The translations under genes were made by a program, and so were the position numbers. The notes beneath the pieces are model-generated. The model worked only from the letters and a program-made list of their open reading frames with translations, was not told the origin of the DNA and searched no databases. Shown piece by piece: positions 60,803-64,000 of a stretch of 64,000 nt of DNA. Every line of letters starts with the position of its first letter. Position 1 is the first letter of the stretch. Origin of the DNA: Xestospongia muta (Eukaryota > Porifera > Demospongiae > Haplosclerida > Petrosiidae); assembly GCA_963693285.1 (NCBI GenBank), contig OY848925.1, positions 3,698,932 through 3,762,931 of the forward strand. The letters run 5' to 3'.

Positions 60803-61438
60803 ATATTACATACATAAGAACACAACTTTTAACTGATTTTCTAGAGCAACATTTCATGTATATCATATAATACTTGTTATTCCTTTTGATACACAGGAAT
60901 TCTGTCGAAGAAAAACCCGCAAAATCTTATAAAGTAAAAAGGGTGCAAAAGTTGCAGAGTTACTTTATGGTATCACTCTATACTTACCAGGTGCATTTTT
61001 CAAAGATGAGGCAATGTTATATTGTTTTTCACCTACAGAGTTGAACCTAACCAATGTAAAAGCAGAGAAAAAGAGTGTTCTTGCCAAACTAATTATGATT
61101 AAATACATATATGTCTATATAAGGACCTGAGTTATAAATCAAGTTAATAGTACCAGAACTGCCAATCCTATAAGATGACAGACAAAACATGTACAGCAGA
61201 GATTAAGCAAAAGACATTTGTAGGTTTATTAATAAATAATTCAGCATAGTACATGTGTTAGAATACAATCAATAAATTTCTCTTGATTCATTTTGATAGA
61301 GATACTATAGCTTTCTACAGGGCTCAGATTGACTTCAGATGAAATATTTGTATATTATGCACAATGTTTTATGTACATGTATATTTCTAGTATATATTGT
61401 TGTATATATTATGATGTACATTATCTGTATTTACTTAG
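60803..61438. other. Spacer, nothing recognised
   Basis: The first ~120 bases resemble 58060-58160 (ttcatgtatatcatataatacttgttattcctttt..acacag), so part of this belongs to the repeated transposase unit. The rest is AT-rich without coding frames. Confidence 0.5.
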
Positions 61439-61535
61439 GATGAAAATCTGTTGGAAGCTGCTGCAAGAGGACAATTGGATATAGTCAAAAAAAGCCTTAA
61501 AGAGGAATTCAAATGTGAATGCTAAAGAGAAAGTT
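61439..61535 (+). pseudogene. Orphan ankyrin-repeat exon
   Basis: An AG acceptor at 61437-61438 and a GTAAGT donor at 61536 bound a 97-base exon reading DENLLEAAARGQLDIVKK, then, after a one-base shift, NVNAKEKV: one ankyrin repeat. No neighbouring ankyrin exon was found. The shift suggests it is a fragment. Confidence 0.6.
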
Positions 61536-61559
61536 GTAAGTTATGCCTTATTATAATTA

Positions 61560-62035
61560 ATGATTCTCTTCTGCATGGGGGAACAAAGGCCATATTGCCC
61601 CAGTTTGCCGAACTAAACATTAGATACGGACCAACACAGCCAGTGGACGAATTAAGAAACTCTTCACAGCCAATGTTGTGAATGAGGACAGCATCAACAC
61701 TACCGACTCCGATAGAGATGAACACTATTTATTAAAGCTGCATGAATCATCCTTCCATCCAATGGAAGTAACCATGACCGTTGAAGACAAACCACTTGTT
61801 ATGGAGGTAGACACCGGCGCCGCTGTGTCTATCATCTCGGAAGACTCTTGAACGAAATTATTTCCACATCTGAAACTACATAAATCCAAGGTTGTCCTGA
61901 AGACATAAACAGATGAACCAATACAAGTTAAGGGACAACTTAATGTCCACGTTAACTACAAAGGATAGACTTCACCTCTAAAATCAAAAAACCAGACAGC
62001 TAACAGAGTCTGGAAAGTACAAACTTCTTACTACA
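61560..62035 (+). pseudogene. Gypsy Gag-end/protease fragment
   Basis: Plus strand: MLMNEDSINTTDSDRDEHYL-type Gag end followed by MEVDTGAAVSIISED (protease active site, about 61806), a stop, and more protease sequence (PIQVKGQLNVHVNYKG). Bounded on the right by the TTF/hAT gene remnant. No LTR or RT attached. Confidence 0.82.
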
Positions 62036-62059
62036 TCACCGAATGAAAAAATTCCACAC

Positions 62060-64000
62060 AATCAAACCTCAAGCTTGGATTACAGATATTTTCCTTATAA
62101 AAGGGGTAGTCAACAAAGAAAGATATCCTTTCAAAGGAAATGGTTGGAACAGCACACATGGCTTTTCTATGGTGGATGTGTGGAGAAAGGAAGTTGGTGC
62201 TTACCGTGCATAATTTTCTTAACAGATAGTGAGAAGGCACAGCTCAAGAGTTTTTTTAACACCCCTTTTGTCAATTACAACAAATCCACTGAGATTCTTG
62301 CTAGACACTGCAAACATGTTGCGTGCAGTTCAGAGATCGTACACCTTCAAAGCTAGCTATTCCAATCCAGAAATCAGAATTGACAGTAGACTCACAGATA
62401 CTAATCAGAAAAATTTTTTTATTAATTCTGAAATTTTACCTGTCTTAGTAGAAGCAGTTTTAACTTGTGCCAGGCAGAAAGTGGCCCTGCAAGGACATAA
62501 ACAAGACAAGATAGATTTCTCCAAGCCTCCATGTTTCAATGAAGGTAATTTCATAGCTATTTTAAGACTGCTTGCCAAAACAAACAGCACTATCCAGGCG
62601 CATCTAGTTTCTGGTCCAAAAAATGCAAAGTATATTAGCAAAACAATCCAAAATGAGATCCTACAAATAGCTGCCACACAAATTCGTCGATTTTATTGAG
62701 ATTGCTTGATGATTTGTCCTCATTTTTCAGTGATAGCAGATGAAGTAATTTCTCATGGTAAAGAGATCTTATCAGTTTGCTTATGCTTTCTGGAAGTTAG
62801 GACTAACACTGAATTTTTTGCTAAGAAACACGAGGTCCTCTTGGATTTTCACTTCTTAAAAAGAATCACAGGGGAAAAGATAGCTGAGGGTATCCTAAAG
62901 GTACTTGAATGTCATGAAATCAATGTAACAAAATGTTGTGGGCAAGCATATGACACTACAGCCTCTATGAGTTCTTCAAAGTCAGGTGTACAAGCCCATA
63001 TTCAGAAATTTCCTCCTGATGCGATTTACCAAGGATGCGTATTACATAGCTTAAACCTTTTAATATGGAAGTCCTCAAAAATTTCATCTATTAGAATTAT
63101 GATAGACAGCTGCCTTCAAGCATTTTTGTTCTTTGATAACTCCCTAAAGCGCCAACGATTTCTTGAAAAAAATGTTCTTTGATAACCCCCCAAAGCGCCA
63201 ACGATTTCTTGAAATGGTAATCAAATGTTTTTGTCCTAATCATGCAAAGAAAGTTAAAATAAATGGCCTATGCAAAAGCAGATGGATTGAATGACATACC
63301 ACTTTTACAGCTATTTTTGAATTGTATCCACACCTTGTTCAAACTTGGAATGAAATATGCCATCCAAGTGATGAGGAACAGTTATATCCAGAAGGTAATC
63401 ATTGGAACTGGGATTCTGAGTCTCGCAGTTATGCAAATGGACTTCGACACACTTTCTGTAAATTTGAGCACATAGTCGTCTTCTTGATTGCAAAAGAACG
63501 TTTGGAACAAATTCGTCCAATTGCTGAATGCCTTCAAGGAAGACTACATACAGGAAGTTTACTTTGGCTTTAAAAAGGTTGATGAAGTAAAAGAGGCCTA
63601 CAAGAGAATGAGGGAAGATGTATCTACTCAGCACAATTCTGTTTACTCTAAAGCTCTCAAGCTGGCAGATGACATAGGGAGTAATGAGGACATGCCACGC
63701 ATACTGAAGGGAAGACAAACAATGAGATCAAATCATGATGTTACATCTCCAAAGGATTACTGGAAAGTAACAGTTACAATTCCCTTCCTTGACTCAATTG
63801 TTTCTGAGTTAGAGTGTAGGTTTGCACCAGAAAAACGGGCACATTATGAGCTTTGCTCCTTAATTCCTGAAATCATCACTAAAAAGGATGAAAGTGATGT
63901 TAGTGACACAGCTGATCTCCTACCTTCAAAATGGACCCATCTGATGCCATCACCAGATAACTTTGAAAGTGAACTTAGACGATGGAAAGTACACAGAAGA
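62060..64000 (+). pseudogene. TTF-zinc-finger/hAT-like protein (P52rIPK/ZMYM1-like), broken, incomplete at right end
   Basis: A member of the domesticated-looking hAT group that joins a TTF-type zinc finger to a DUF4371/RNase-H-like core. 62075-62290: SFQRKWLEQHTWLFYGG followed by SWCLPCI (TTF finger). A frame change then leads to 62290-62699 (KIDFSKPPCFNEGNF, the DUF4371 type), a stop at 62698, then 62706-63182 with FSVIADEV (core Asp), CCGQAYDTTASMS and CVLHSLNLL. A 46-base tandem duplication (63131-63176 and 63177-63222) breaks the frame. Reading resumes at about 63300-63470 and finally 63539-64000, open to the window edge (RQTMRSNHDVTSPKDYW, IPFLDSIVSEL). The C-terminal dimerisation part would lie beyond 64000. 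Confidence 0.87.

Noticed and set aside
62405..62677. 90-codon minus-strand frame
   Set aside because: Antisense to the DUF4371-like region; hydrophobic by codon complement only.
1..64000. tRNA, rRNA or snRNA genes
   Set aside because: No A-box/B-box pair or rRNA-like stretch was recognised by eye; a covariance-model scan would be needed to exclude small RNAs.

Overview
The window looks like nuclear DNA of an early-branching animal, most likely a demosponge. It is AT-rich. Its genes are split by many short GT-AG introns, and its receptors and death-pathway genes have an animal flavour (Frizzled-type seven-pass receptors; a protein pairing a CARD-like domain with a caspase-like domain). It is crowded with Ty3/gypsy, Ty1/copia, Tc1, hAT and MITE-type repeats. 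The sponge assignment is inference; no rRNA or tRNA gene anchors it.

Layout. 1-868: no gene. 874-5322: a gypsy LTR element with 5-bp target duplication. 5328-6588: spacer with a leucine-rich-repeat remnant on the minus strand. 6591-8125: a decayed Tc1 element, followed by a ~140-bp tandem repeat. 9887-15235: a 12-exon Frizzled-like receptor gene (+) whose phases and reading frame all agree (630 aa). 15317-16673: gypsy remnant (-). 17082-25640: decayed relatives of the next gene. 26730-37063: an intact 20-exon gene (-) of 1077 codons, encoding a CARD-like domain, an unrecognised domain, a three-times duplicated coiled-coil cassette and a C-terminal caspase-like domain. 37341-40086: unassigned coding remnants and one more caspase-like fragment. 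40691-47370: a DNA element with ~380-bp inverted repeats and a RecQ-like helicase fragment, split by a nested copia element (41220-45671). 47907-50162: a second Frizzled-like gene (-), paralogous exon by exon to the first. 51900-56735: two more gypsy elements. 57205-59815: repeated copies of one transposase exon. 59814-60802: hAT remnant. 61439-61535: an orphan ankyrin exon. 61560-62030: gypsy protease scrap. 62075-64000: a TTF-zinc-finger/hAT-like gene, broken, running off the right end.

The main candidate for an undescribed system is the CARD-like/caspase-like gene and its relatives. The intact copy keeps a TGHG histidine and a SDCSYSG cysteine 39 residues apart, as in clan CD cysteine peptidases. 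At least four damaged relatives lie within 23 kb, one with the histidine replaced by tyrosine. All seven unaided reading-frame tests for the intact gene (phase at each junction, total length divisible by three, single terminal stop, paralogous exons of matching length) support it. The layout suggests a locally expanding family whose product links a death-fold domain to a protease through an expandable coiled-coil stalk, with birth and decay by tandem duplication. Function, substrate and activity are not shown by the sequence.

The two Frizzled-like genes flank this locus in opposite orientation and share seven exons of related size, five of them identical in length.
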